Part shown: positions 55,407 to 62,879 of the stretch, piece by piece
Layout of the letters: the number at the start of each line of letters is the position of its first letter
Position numbering within the stretch: position 1 is the stretch's first letter
NCBI GenBank assembly: GCA_963697805.1
Contig: CAVOPB010000005.1
Span: 186,001-250,000 of the forward strand
Direction: 5' to 3'
Source: VRUE01 sp963697805
GTDB lineage: Bacteria; Actinomycetota; Thermoleophilia; Solirubrobacterales; 70-9
DNA length: 64,000 bases
Translations under genes and position numbers: made by a program
Notes under the pieces: generated by a model
What the model was told of the DNA's origin: nothing
What the model saw: the letters and a program-made list of their open reading frames with translations, nothing else
Databases searched by the model: none

Positions 55407-56322
55407 GGTCCCCGGCGACGGTCGATGCAAGTTCAGCGAGGGAGAGGACCTTTCTAAGGTCTGCAATGACCTCCTTCGGCTCATCCAACTGGCGCCAGGT
55501 CACGCGGATCACGCTCCATCCTGTGGCCTGGAGCTGGCGGTCCCGCTTTCGATCGGACTCGAAGGCGGTCTGGGTGCCGTGAGACTGGCCGCCGTCGAGT
55601 TCGACGATCACCCTCTGGCGCCGCCAAAGGCAGTCGGCCTCGATCAGTCTGCCTGCGACCTCGACCGTGACGTTCAGCTCGGCGCGCGGGAGATCGGAGC
55701 GCGCCAGCACGGAGGCGAATAGGACCTCGAGATCACTTCGGGTACGACCGCGCGGCCCCAACCCGATGTTCTCGAGGCAGGACCTGATGGCTCTCGTTCC
55801 GCGCTGGCCGCGGTGGCGACCCAGCATTCTCCAAAGGTCTCGTGCGTCGTACCGGTGCAGGTATTCAGCCTCACGAACGGCCCGTTCCAGCCTCCGCCCC
55901 GGGACGGCGGACCCCAGGTCCATCAGGGTTCGCGACAGCGTCGTCACCGGAAGCCCACGGCGCTCGGTGACCTCGTCCGGCACAAGACGGGTGTACCGGC
56001 GCCGGATCGAGGCGCGAGATCTGGTCACCGGTGGGGCGGAGATTTCAATCCGCTTCACTCGATCGCTCTCAAGCACTCCCCAGAGCTCTGCGGCAGATCG
56101 ATGGCTCAAGACTGCGTCCTCACCACCCCACAGCAGCGCCGCGAGCCAGATTCCCTCCGTGGAAACACTCCGGTGACCGACCGCATACACCCCGGGATGG
56201 AGTGGGTGAAGCCTTCCAGACCGAAGCCGGCGTTCGATCGCACCTTCATTCAGGCCGAGCTGGTGGAGCTGCTCTCGTGAGACCACCCCGAACTGCCGCC
56301 CGGCGAGCTCCGAAACTGCCAT
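55402..56322 (-). CDS. AbiEi-antitoxin-like N-domain plus DUF559 nuclease-like protein
   Basis: 306 residues from the ATG at 56322; ATG 56400 would translate the palindrome. N-terminal winged-helix resembling AbiEi-type antitoxins (FGVVSREQLHQLGLNEGAI, LHPGVYAVGH). C-terminal DUF559/Vsr-like nuclease fold (about 205-290): EADCLWRRQRVIVELDG, then H, FESDRKRDRQLQATGWSVIR, which keep the D-x(n)-E-x-D active-site pattern. Common as multicopy genes in actinobacteria. It is bracketed by related inverted repeats. No toxin partner gene adjoins it. Confidence 0.8.
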   Translation of the reverse strand: MAVSELAGRQFGVVSREQLHQLGLNEGAIERRLRSGRLHPLHPGVYAVGHRSVSTEGIWLAALLWGGEDAVLSHRSAAELWGVLESDRVKRIEISAPPVTRSRASIRRRYTRLVPDEVTERRGLPVTTLSRTLMDLGSAVPGRRLERAVREAEYLHRYDARDLWRMLGRHRGQRGTRAIRSCLENIGLGPRGRTRSDLEVLFASVLARSDLPRAELNVTVEVAGRLIEADCLWRRQRVIVELDGGQSHGTQTAFESDRKRDRQLQATGWSVIRVTWRQLDEPKEVIADLRKVLSLAELASTVAGDR

Positions 56323-56333
56323 TTCGCCAGCCT

Positions 56334-56385
56334 GAGTTTGCGTCCACCGTCGATATTCGACGGTGGACGCAAACTCGGCGGGTTG
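56334..56385. repeat. Perfect 20-bp palindrome and right inverted repeat of the DUF559 unit
   Basis: Arms 56334-56353 and 56357-56376 are perfect complements around loop TAT (arm starts GAGTTTGCGTCCACC). The right arm continues outward as part of the copy (56362-56385) that matches the left-end repeat at 55383-55406. Confidence 0.75.
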
Positions 56386-56469
56386 TGGGGGGATGGGCAT
56401 GCGGCCAAGATGGCCTCCCTCGACGCATGCGTGGCGCGCGGGAACTGACGAATGTGAGTCGCGGTGTTG

Positions 56470-58059
56470 CTAGGGGCCCGGGGTGCGTTCGACGGCGGCC
56501 TCGGCGGTCGCCGCCTCGGCCTCGCGGACCGCGGCGCCCTCGAGGGCGTTCGACAGCGCCCGGACGTAGGCGCGGGCCGAGGCCTCGAGGATGTCGGTCG
56601 CGACGCCCTGGCCGGTGGCCAGGCGCCCGGCGGCGCGCAGCATCACGCTGACCTCGCCGAGGGCGTCCTCCCCCCCGGTCACCGCCTCGACCGTGTACTG
56701 GCGCAGCTCGCACTCAGTGTCGGCCGCCTTCTGGATCGCGAGGAAGATCGCGTCGACCGGGCCGTCCCCGCTCGACTCGCCGATCGCCTCCTCACCGGAG
56801 GGCAGCTTGACCGCGACCCGCGCCTTGGGCTCGCGCCGCGACCCCGCCTCGACCTCGAACCAGGCCAGCTCGTGAGCGTCCTCGCGCTCGCGCATCTCGT
56901 CGGAGACGATCGCCTCCAGGTCCAGGGCGGTGACGTGCTTCTTGCGGTCGGCGACCTCCTTGAAGCGCTTGAAGGCCGCATTCAGGGCATTGCCCTCGAC
57001 CTTGAACCCCAGCTGCTCCAGCGCGTCGCGCAGCGCGTGGCGTCCCGAGTGCTTGCCCAGCACGATCGAGTTCGACTCCAGCCCGACTTCGGTCGCGTCC
57101 ATGATCTCGTACGTGGTGCGCTCCTTCAGCACCCCGTCCTGGTGGATCCCCGACTCGTGGGCGAACGCGTTGCGCCCGACCACCGCCTTGTTCGGCTGGA
57201 TCGCGTAGCCGGTCAGGCGCGAGACCATCCGGCTGGTGCGGGCCAGCTCGCGGGTGTTAACGCCGGTGGTCAGGCCGTGGACGTCCTCGCGGGTGCGGAC
57301 CAGCATCACGATCTCCTCCAGCGAGCAGTTGCCGGCCCGCTCGCCGATCCCGTTGACCGCACACTCGACCTGTCGAGCGCCCGCCAGCAGCCCCGCGTAG
57401 GAGTTGGCGACCGCCATCCCCAGGTCGTCGTGACAGTGGACCGAGGTCTCGACCTCGGTCAGGCCCGGGACCAGCTCGTAGAGCCGCCGAAAGTAGGCGA
57501 CGTACTCATCCGGCGTCGTGTACCCGACGGTGTCCGGGATGTTGATCACGGTCGCGCCCTCCTCGACCGCGATCGCGCAGACTTCGGCGGTGAACTCGAC
57601 GTCGGCCCTGGTCGCGTCCATCGGCGAGAACTCCACGTCCGGGCAATAGGACTTGGCCAGCGCGACGGCAGCACGGGCCTGGCCCTTGACGTCCTCTCGA
57701 TCCGTCTGCAGCTGGTGCTCGATATGGATATCGGAGGTCGAGATGAAGGTGTGGATCCGCGGCCGCTGGGCGTCGCGGATCGCCCCCCAGGCGGCGTCGA
57801 TGTCGGCCTTGTGGGTGCGGGCCAAGCCGCACACGATCGGGCCTTCGACACCGCGCGAGATCGCCCCGACCGCCTCGAAGTCACCGGGGGAGGTGATCGG
57901 GAACCCGGCCTCGATCACATCGACCCCCAGTCGGGCCAGCTGCTGCGCGATCTCGACCTTCTCGGCGGTGTTGAGCGAGATCCCGGGCGACTGCTCGCCG
58001 TCTCGCAGGGTGGTGTCAAAGATGTGGACGCGGTTTGCGTCGTCTCGTGCTGTCGCCAC
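56470..58059 (-). CDS. leuA: 2-isopropylmalate synthase
   Basis: 529 residues, GTG start with GGAGG 8 bases upstream. Condenses 2-oxoisovalerate with acetyl-CoA. HIFDTTLRDGEQSPGISLN, SDIHIEHQLQ, VHCHDDLGMAVANSYAGLLA and NGIGERAGNCSLEEIVML form the catalytic barrel; the C-terminal allosteric domain (ELRQYTVEAVTGGEDALGEV) binds leucine. It is the bacterial long form. A Leu-rich leader ORF lies upstream. leuA is separated from leuC by the DUF559 and XRE genes. Confidence 0.95.
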   Translation of the reverse strand: MATARDDANRVHIFDTTLRDGEQSPGISLNTAEKVEIAQQLARLGVDVIEAGFPITSPGDFEAVGAISRGVEGPIVCGLARTHKADIDAAWGAIRDAQRPRIHTFISTSDIHIEHQLQTDREDVKGQARAAVALAKSYCPDVEFSPMDATRADVEFTAEVCAIAVEEGATVINIPDTVGYTTPDEYVAYFRRLYELVPGLTEVETSVHCHDDLGMAVANSYAGLLAGARQVECAVNGIGERAGNCSLEEIVMLVRTREDVHGLTTGVNTRELARTSRMVSRLTGYAIQPNKAVVGRNAFAHESGIHQDGVLKERTTYEIMDATEVGLESNSIVLGKHSGRHALRDALEQLGFKVEGNALNAAFKRFKEVADRKKHVTALDLEAIVSDEMREREDAHELAWFEVEAGSRREPKARVAVKLPSGEEAIGESSGDGPVDAIFLAIQKAADTECELRQYTVEAVTGGEDALGEVSVMLRAAGRLATGQGVATDILEASARAYVRALSNALEGAAVREAEAATAEAAVERTPGP

Positions 58060-58068
58060 TGGTCCTAC

Positions 58069-58077
58069 CTCCTTCTC
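58069..58077 (-). promoter_or_regulatory. leuA ribosome binding site complementary to leader Leu codons
   Basis: GAGAAGGAG (minus strand), the leuA Shine-Dalgarno region, is perfectly complementary to CUCCUUCUC, leader codons 11-13 (58148-58156). A U-G pair can extend the helix. Pairing would hide the site unless a ribosome occupies the Leu codons. Confidence 0.5.
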
Positions 58078-58126
58078 GCTTCGAATCGAATGACCTTTTC
58101 TCTCGCGGCTCTCGCGCCGCCCAGCG

Positions 58127-58186
58127 CTATTCCCCCCGAAGGGGGAGGAGAAGGAGAAGCGCGAGGCTGTCGGGCCGATGCGTCAT
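58127..58186 (-). CDS. leuL: leu leader peptide (19 aa)
   Basis: Encoded peptide MTHRPDSLALLLLLPLRGE followed by TAG, 67 bases upstream of leuA. Seven Leu among 19 residues, five of them consecutive (CTT CTC CTT CTC CTC), is the hallmark of leucine attenuation. After the stop, GCGGC/GCCGC around GCGAGA can form a hairpin, and the leader CTCGCGC is complementary to GCGCGAG in its loop region. No strong Shine-Dalgarno. Confidence 0.7.
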   Translation of the reverse strand: MTHRPDSLALLLLLPLRGE

Positions 58187-58234
58187 TCGCCGACCAGCTT
58201 AGCGCACGTCTTCCCGTCGCCATAAGCTGCGCGC

Positions 58235-59662
58235 ATGGAGTCCAGCTCCGGCGGATCGACCCGGACGCCCTGGCTCGCTCTGCTCGCGATGGGGGTCAGC
58301 GTGATCGTCATCGCCAATGACTTCTCGGCGATCAATGTCGCGATCCCGACGATGGAGAAGGACTTCCACACCAACGTCAACACGATGCAGTGGGTGATCA
58401 ACGCCTACGCGCTGACCTTCGGCGTCCTGATCGTCACCGGCGGCCGCATGGCCGACATGTTCGGGCGTCGCCGGGCCTTCTTCCTCGGCACCGCGATCTT
58501 CGCCTCGATGTCGGCCCTCGGCGGCGCCGCCCCGACCGAGACCTGGCTGATCCTGACCAGGGTCCTGATGGGAGTCGGCGGCGCCCTGATGTGGCCCGCG
58601 ATCCTCGGGATGACCTACGAGATCCTGCCGGAGGAGAAGGCGGGGCTGGCCGGTGGGATCATCATCGGCGCGGCCGGGCTCGGCAACGCGCTCGGGCCGC
58701 TGATCGGCGGCGTCTTCACCGACCTCCTCACCTGGCGCTGGATCTTCTTCGCCAACGTCCCGGTCGCGATCTTCGCAGTGCTGGTCACGTACCGCTTCGT
58801 CCACGTCGAGGAGCCCGAGGCCGGCGAGCAGAGGATCGACTACGCGGGCGTCGCGGCGATCTCATTCGGGCTCGTCTCGCTGCTGATCGCTCTCGACCAG
58901 GTCGACGATTGGGGATGGGGCGACCCGAAGACGCTCGCGCTGCTGGCGCTGGCCGCGATCCTGATCGTCGCCTTCCTGCCGATCGAGCGCCGGGCGGGCC
59001 GCAACGCGCTCGTCCCCCGAGAAGTGATCAGCAATGAGAGCTTTCGCGCCTCCTGCCTGGCAATCCTCTTCATGTCCGCGACGTTCTTCGCCGCGCTCCT
59101 GTATCTGCCGCAGTTCATGCAGGCGCAGCTCGAATACACGCCGCTCGAGGCCGGCTTCGGGATGCTCCCCTTCCTCGCGACCTTCGCCCTCGTCTCCTTC
59201 ATCGCCGGCCCCCTCTACAACCGGCTCGGCGCAAAGCTCCTGGCCGCCGTCGGCGCCGCCTGCATAACGATCGCGCCATTTGCCTTCTCGATGGTCGACG
59301 CCGACTCCGGATACGGCTCGTTGATCATCGGGATGGTGATCCTCGGGATCGGGATCGGGAGCTTCTACCCGACGGCGACCACGGCCGGCGTGACCTCGGT
59401 GGACGAATCCCAGACCAGCCTCGCGGGCGGGATCGTCTACATGTTTCAGATCGCGGGCGGCTCGATCGGCCTCGGCCTGACGACCACCGTGTTCTCGGCC
59501 CAGGACACCTTCGTCGACGGGATCCAGGCGGCGTTTCGTCTCGACGCGATCCTCTCGCTGGTCGGCTTCCTGATCGCGCTGCTGTTCGTCGGCGGCAGGA
59601 TCTGGGGCCGCGGCCAGGAGGTCGCCGCGGAGCCCGCCGGCGGCCGGCCGGCGGCTACTTGA
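58235..59662 (+). CDS. MFS transporter, DHA2 (14-TM) drug exporter family
   Basis: 475 residues with about 14 membrane helices. Motif A GGRMADMFGRRRAFF after helix 2, motif C GAAGLGNALGPLIGGVFTD in helix 5, WRWIFFANVPVAI after it, all typical of EmrB/QacA proton antiporters. Divergent from leuA; the 48-base gap between leader and this gene must contain both promoters. Substrate cannot be told. It converges on the RTX-like gene with 8 bases overlap. Confidence 0.9.
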   Translation: MESSSGGSTRTPWLALLAMGVSVIVIANDFSAINVAIPTMEKDFHTNVNTMQWVINAYALTFGVLIVTGGRMADMFGRRRAFFLGTAIFASMSALGGAAPTETWLILTRVLMGVGGALMWPAILGMTYEILPEEKAGLAGGIIIGAAGLGNALGPLIGGVFTDLLTWRWIFFANVPVAIFAVLVTYRFVHVEEPEAGEQRIDYAGVAAISFGLVSLLIALDQVDDWGWGDPKTLALLALAAILIVAFLPIERRAGRNALVPREVISNESFRASCLAILFMSATFFAALLYLPQFMQAQLEYTPLEAGFGMLPFLATFALVSFIAGPLYNRLGAKLLAAVGAACITIAPFAFSMVDADSGYGSLIIGMVILGIGIGSFYPTATTAGVTSVDESQTSLAGGIVYMFQIAGGSIGLGLTTTVFSAQDTFVDGIQAAFRLDAILSLVGFLIALLFVGGRIWGRGQEVAAEPAGGRPAAT

Positions 59663-60203
59663 TCACGTTCTTGCCCGAGCCGCCGCGGGCGAAGTCGAAT
59701 CCGGAACCGGTCAAGAGCGTGTCGTTCCCCGGGCCGCCGACGAGGACGTCGGTGTCGGGCCCGCCGATCAGTTCGTCGTTCCCCGGGCCGCCGATCAGCC
59801 TGTCGGCCCCCGGCCCGCCGATCAGCTTGTCGTCGCCGCTGCCGCCGGCCAGGGTGTCGCGCCCGGTTCCACCGCGGACGGTGATCGGGATCGTCACCCC
59901 CCTCGAGACGGTGACCTTGTCATCGCCGCCGTCGGCGTTGACTTCGAAGCCGGCGATCGGCGGGGCCGCGCAGACAAGTTGATTCGGGATGCCTTCCGGG
60001 TTGGTGCAGACTTCGCCGCCGACTTCGAGCGGGACGACCGCATCAATCACGTAGCTCTTGCCGTCGGGCGTCAGCCAGACCTGGATCGTGTTCGACGCCG
60101 ATCCACCCGCGAGCAGGACCGTGAAGGTTTCCGGGGTGGCGGCGGACGCGGCCGACACGAATGTCGCCGCAATCGCGAACGAGATGAGTAACGCCCTCTT
60201 CAT
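59655..60203 (-). CDS. Secreted RTX-like calcium-binding repeat protein
   Basis: 182 residues. Signal peptide MKRALLISFAIAATFVSAASA. Residues about 25-105 form a beta domain with one Cys pair; residues about 110-175 are glycine/aspartate nonapeptide repeats (GGTGRDTLAGGSGDDKLIGG, GGPGNDELIGG) that fold as a Ca2+-binding parallel beta roll. Small for RTX proteins and without a C-terminal type I secretion signal; export by Sec is inferred. Role unknown. Confidence 0.85.
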   Translation of the reverse strand: MKRALLISFAIAATFVSAASAATPETFTVLLAGGSASNTIQVWLTPDGKSYVIDAVVPLEVGGEVCTNPEGIPNQLVCAAPPIAGFEVNADGGDDKVTVSRGVTIPITVRGGTGRDTLAGGSGDDKLIGGPGADRLIGGPGNDELIGGPDTDVLVGGPGNDTLLTGSGFDFARGGSGKNVIK

Positions 60204-60243
60204 CGAAATGCCGGCCCCTGATTCGGTTGCACACTGGCCCCCA

Positions 60244-61275
60244 CTAAGGAAACAGCACTACCTTGCCGACGTTGCGGCGCTCTCCGATCATCCGCTGTGC
60301 GTCGCCAGCCTGATCGAAGGGAAACGATGCGGCGACCACCGGCTCAAGACGCCCAACTTCGAGGTCGCTCATCAGCGGCTCGGTCACACGACGAATATCC
60401 CCCTCCCGGTCCCACCACTTGAGCAGGTTGAGCCCGAACACTCCCTTGTTCTCGTTCATCGCCGTCAAGCTCTTCCACCACGGCCAGGTCGCGGCCGGCA
60501 TCTTCACCAGCGCCCGCAGCGTGGCCGGCAGGTCACGGCGGCCGTCGCTGCTCATCTCGGAAATCCCGTACATGACGAGACGCCCGCCCGGTCGGAGCAG
60601 CCGGTAGTCCTTGCGAAAGCTCGTCGGGCCCTGGGCGTCGATAACGAGGTCGACGCCCTCGTTGCCGGTCAGCCTCATCACCTCCCGCTCGAAGTCCAGC
60701 GACCGATAATCGATCGCATGGGTGACGCCCTGAGCGCGGATCGCCTCATGCTTTGCGGCCGAGGCGGTCCCGAACACCTCAGCGCCCGCGTTCCGACAGA
60801 TCTGGGTAGCGGCGATGCCGACGCCCCCGGCGGCGCCATGAACGAGGACGCGATCGCCCTCCCTGAGGCCGCCCATGATCACCAGCGCCGCATGGGCGGT
60901 CCCGTAGCTGACCGGGAAGGCCGCGCCCTGCTCGAAGGTGATCCGGTCGGGCAGCGGCAGGGCCTGCTCCGCGGGGACGACGACCAGCTCGGCGTGGCCG
61001 CCGAACCTGGTCGGGGCCATCACCCGGTCGCCGATGGCGTGGGTGCTGACGCCCTTGCCGACAGACTCGACCTCGCCCGCCGCCTCATAGCCGAGCACGC
61101 AGGGCGTCGCCGGGGCGTCCGGATAGAGCCCGACGCGGGCGAGGAGGTCGGCGAAGTTGATACCAGCCGCCCTGACCGCAATCCGGACATCGCGAGGGCC
61201 GACGGGCGGATCAGGGCGCTCCTCGACCCTGAGGACGTCGGGCCCACCGATTCCTGTCAGGACCACCGCCCTCAC
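60244..61275 (-). CDS. Zinc-independent MDR oxidoreductase (quinone oxidoreductase/VAT-1-like)
   Basis: 343 residues. Medium-chain reductase fold: IRVxxAGINFADLLAR-type segment (VRAAGINFADLLARVG), CVLGYEAAGEVESVG, and NAD(P)-binding VLVHGAAGGVGIAATQICR. Catalytic and structural zinc Cys are missing, as in QOR and VAT-1 relatives. VAT-1-like FxxNxxxxKWWDR (GLNLLKWWDREGDI) is present. Reduces quinones or enones with NADPH by analogy. Single gene. Confidence 0.87.
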   Translation of the reverse strand: MRAVVLTGIGGPDVLRVEERPDPPVGPRDVRIAVRAAGINFADLLARVGLYPDAPATPCVLGYEAAGEVESVGKGVSTHAIGDRVMAPTRFGGHAELVVVPAEQALPLPDRITFEQGAAFPVSYGTAHAALVIMGGLREGDRVLVHGAAGGVGIAATQICRNAGAEVFGTASAAKHEAIRAQGVTHAIDYRSLDFEREVMRLTGNEGVDLVIDAQGPTSFRKDYRLLRPGGRLVMYGISEMSSDGRRDLPATLRALVKMPAATWPWWKSLTAMNENKGVFGLNLLKWWDREGDIRRVTEPLMSDLEVGRLEPVVAASFPFDQAGDAQRMIGERRNVGKVVLFP

Positions 61276-61304
61276 GGTTAGACCCTATCTCGGTCTCGAC
61301 GGAG

Positions 61305-62879
61305 CTAGAGGTCGACGGAGCGGCCAAGCGTGAATCCGTCGAGCTCAAGGATCTTCGCGGTTGTCTCCTCGCGCACGGGGGCGTCGGTGGTGAGCGCCAT
61401 CACCGCGTGCTTGCCGCCGGCGGAGGCCCCGACCGCAGCGGAGACGATGTTCACGCCCTGCTCGCCGAACACCGACCCGACCCGACCGATCATTCCCGGC
61501 TGGTCGGCGTAGCGGAAGACGGTCAGGTGCTCGGCGAAGGGCAGATAGAAGCTCTCGCCCCAGACCGAGACCAGGTAGGGCTCATTGCGCGGCCCGACAC
61601 CGGTCCCCGAGACCCCCGCCGCTTCGTCGCCGATTCGGACCGTGACCAGCTCGGTGAAGTCGTCGGAACCGGTGTCCTTGGTCTCGATCATCTCGATACC
61701 CCGCTCCTCGGCCATCTGCGGGGCGTTGACGAGGTTGACCGGCTCCTCGGTGTTCCCGGACAGGATCCCGACCAGGACCGCGATCCCGAGCAGGCGGGTG
61801 TCGTGGGTCGCGATCCGCCCGCGGAACTCCGCCGTGACCCGGTCGACCGAGCCGTCGCCGAGGCCCTGGGCAAGGCGGCCGAGCCGTTCGCAGAGCGGGA
61901 CGAACGGCGCCAGCGCCTCCACCTCCTCCGGCCTGACCGCGGCGATGTTGACGGCGTTGGTGACGACGCCGCCGTTGAGCGCCGCCGTCACCTGTTCGGC
62001 GGTCACGATCCCGGCCCGATCCTGGGCCTCGGCCGTCGAGGCGCCGAGGTGAGGGGTGACCACGACGTCATCGCGGGCGAAGATCGGGTGATCGGTGAAC
62101 GGCTCGGAGGGGAAGACGTCGAGGGCCGCCCCGGCCAGCTTGCCCGACTCCAGTGCTTTGAGGAGGGCGTCGAGATCGACGAGCTCGCCGCGGGCGCAGT
62201 TGACGACCCGGGCCCCGTCCTTCATCGCCGCGATCGAGTCGGCGTTGATGAGGCCGATCGTCTCGGGGGTCTTCGGGACGTGGACGGTGACGATGTCGGC
62301 GGCAGCGAGCAGGTCCTCGAGCTCGGCGGCCCCCTCGACCCCGAGCTCGCGGAAGCGCTCCGCGGAGACGAACTTGTCGAAGGCGATCACGTCCATCTCG
62401 AAGCTCTGGGCGCGTCGCGCGACCAACTGGCCGATCCGCCCGAACCCGATCACGCCGAGCGTCTTGCCGTATAGCTCGGTGCCCTTGAAGCGCGACCGCT
62501 CCCAGGCGCCTCCGACGAGCGTCGCCTGCGCCTGGGGGATGTTGCGGCAGAGCGCCAGCATCAACGCCAGGGTGTGCTCGGCTGCGGCGACCGAGTTCGA
62601 TTCGGGCGCGTTGGCGACGATGATGCCCCGCCTGGTCGCGGCGGTGATGTCGACGTTGTCGACCCCGGTCCCGGCGCGGCCGATGACCTTGAGGCGCTCG
62701 GCGCGGCCGATCAGGTCGTCCGTCAGCTGCGTCGCCGATCGGACCAGGATCGCGTCGTAGGAGCCGATTTCCTCGCGCAGCTCCTCGTCGGACATGTCGA
62801 ACCCGAGGTCGACGTCGAAGCTCTCGCGCAGCAGCTCGATCCCCGAATCGGCGATCTTCTCCTTGACGAGGACCTTCAA
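61305..62879 (-). CDS. serA: D-3-phosphoglycerate dehydrogenase
   Basis: 524 residues from a TTG at 62879 overlapping the serC stop (TTGA); the frame is open further upstream but only vector-like Arg-rich. Substrate/NAD domains: IGRAGTGVDNVDITAATRRG, LGVIGFGRIGQLVARRA, VNCARGELVDLDAL, TPHLGASTAEAQDRAG. Then the ASB domain and a C-terminal ACT domain (YADQPGMIGRVGSVFGEQGV), the long actinobacterial form. First step of serine synthesis. Confidence 0.94.
   Translation of the reverse strand: MKVLVKEKIADSGIELLRESFDVDLGFDMSDEELREEIGSYDAILVRSATQLTDDLIGRAERLKVIGRAGTGVDNVDITAATRRGIIVANAPESNSVAAAEHTLALMLALCRNIPQAQATLVGGAWERSRFKGTELYGKTLGVIGFGRIGQLVARRAQSFEMDVIAFDKFVSAERFRELGVEGAAELEDLLAAADIVTVHVPKTPETIGLINADSIAAMKDGARVVNCARGELVDLDALLKALESGKLAGAALDVFPSEPFTDHPIFARDDVVVTPHLGASTAEAQDRAGIVTAEQVTAALNGGVVTNAVNIAAVRPEEVEALAPFVPLCERLGRLAQGLGDGSVDRVTAEFRGRIATHDTRLLGIAVLVGILSGNTEEPVNLVNAPQMAEERGIEMIETKDTGSDDFTELVTVRIGDEAAGVSGTGVGPRNEPYLVSVWGESFYLPFAEHLTVFRYADQPGMIGRVGSVFGEQGVNIVSAAVGASAGGKHAVMALTTDAPVREETTAKILELDGFTLGRSVDL

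Noticed and set aside
58235..59662. MFS exporter as part of a resistance island
   Set aside because: Codon use and GC match the neighbours, and no mobile element adjoins it.
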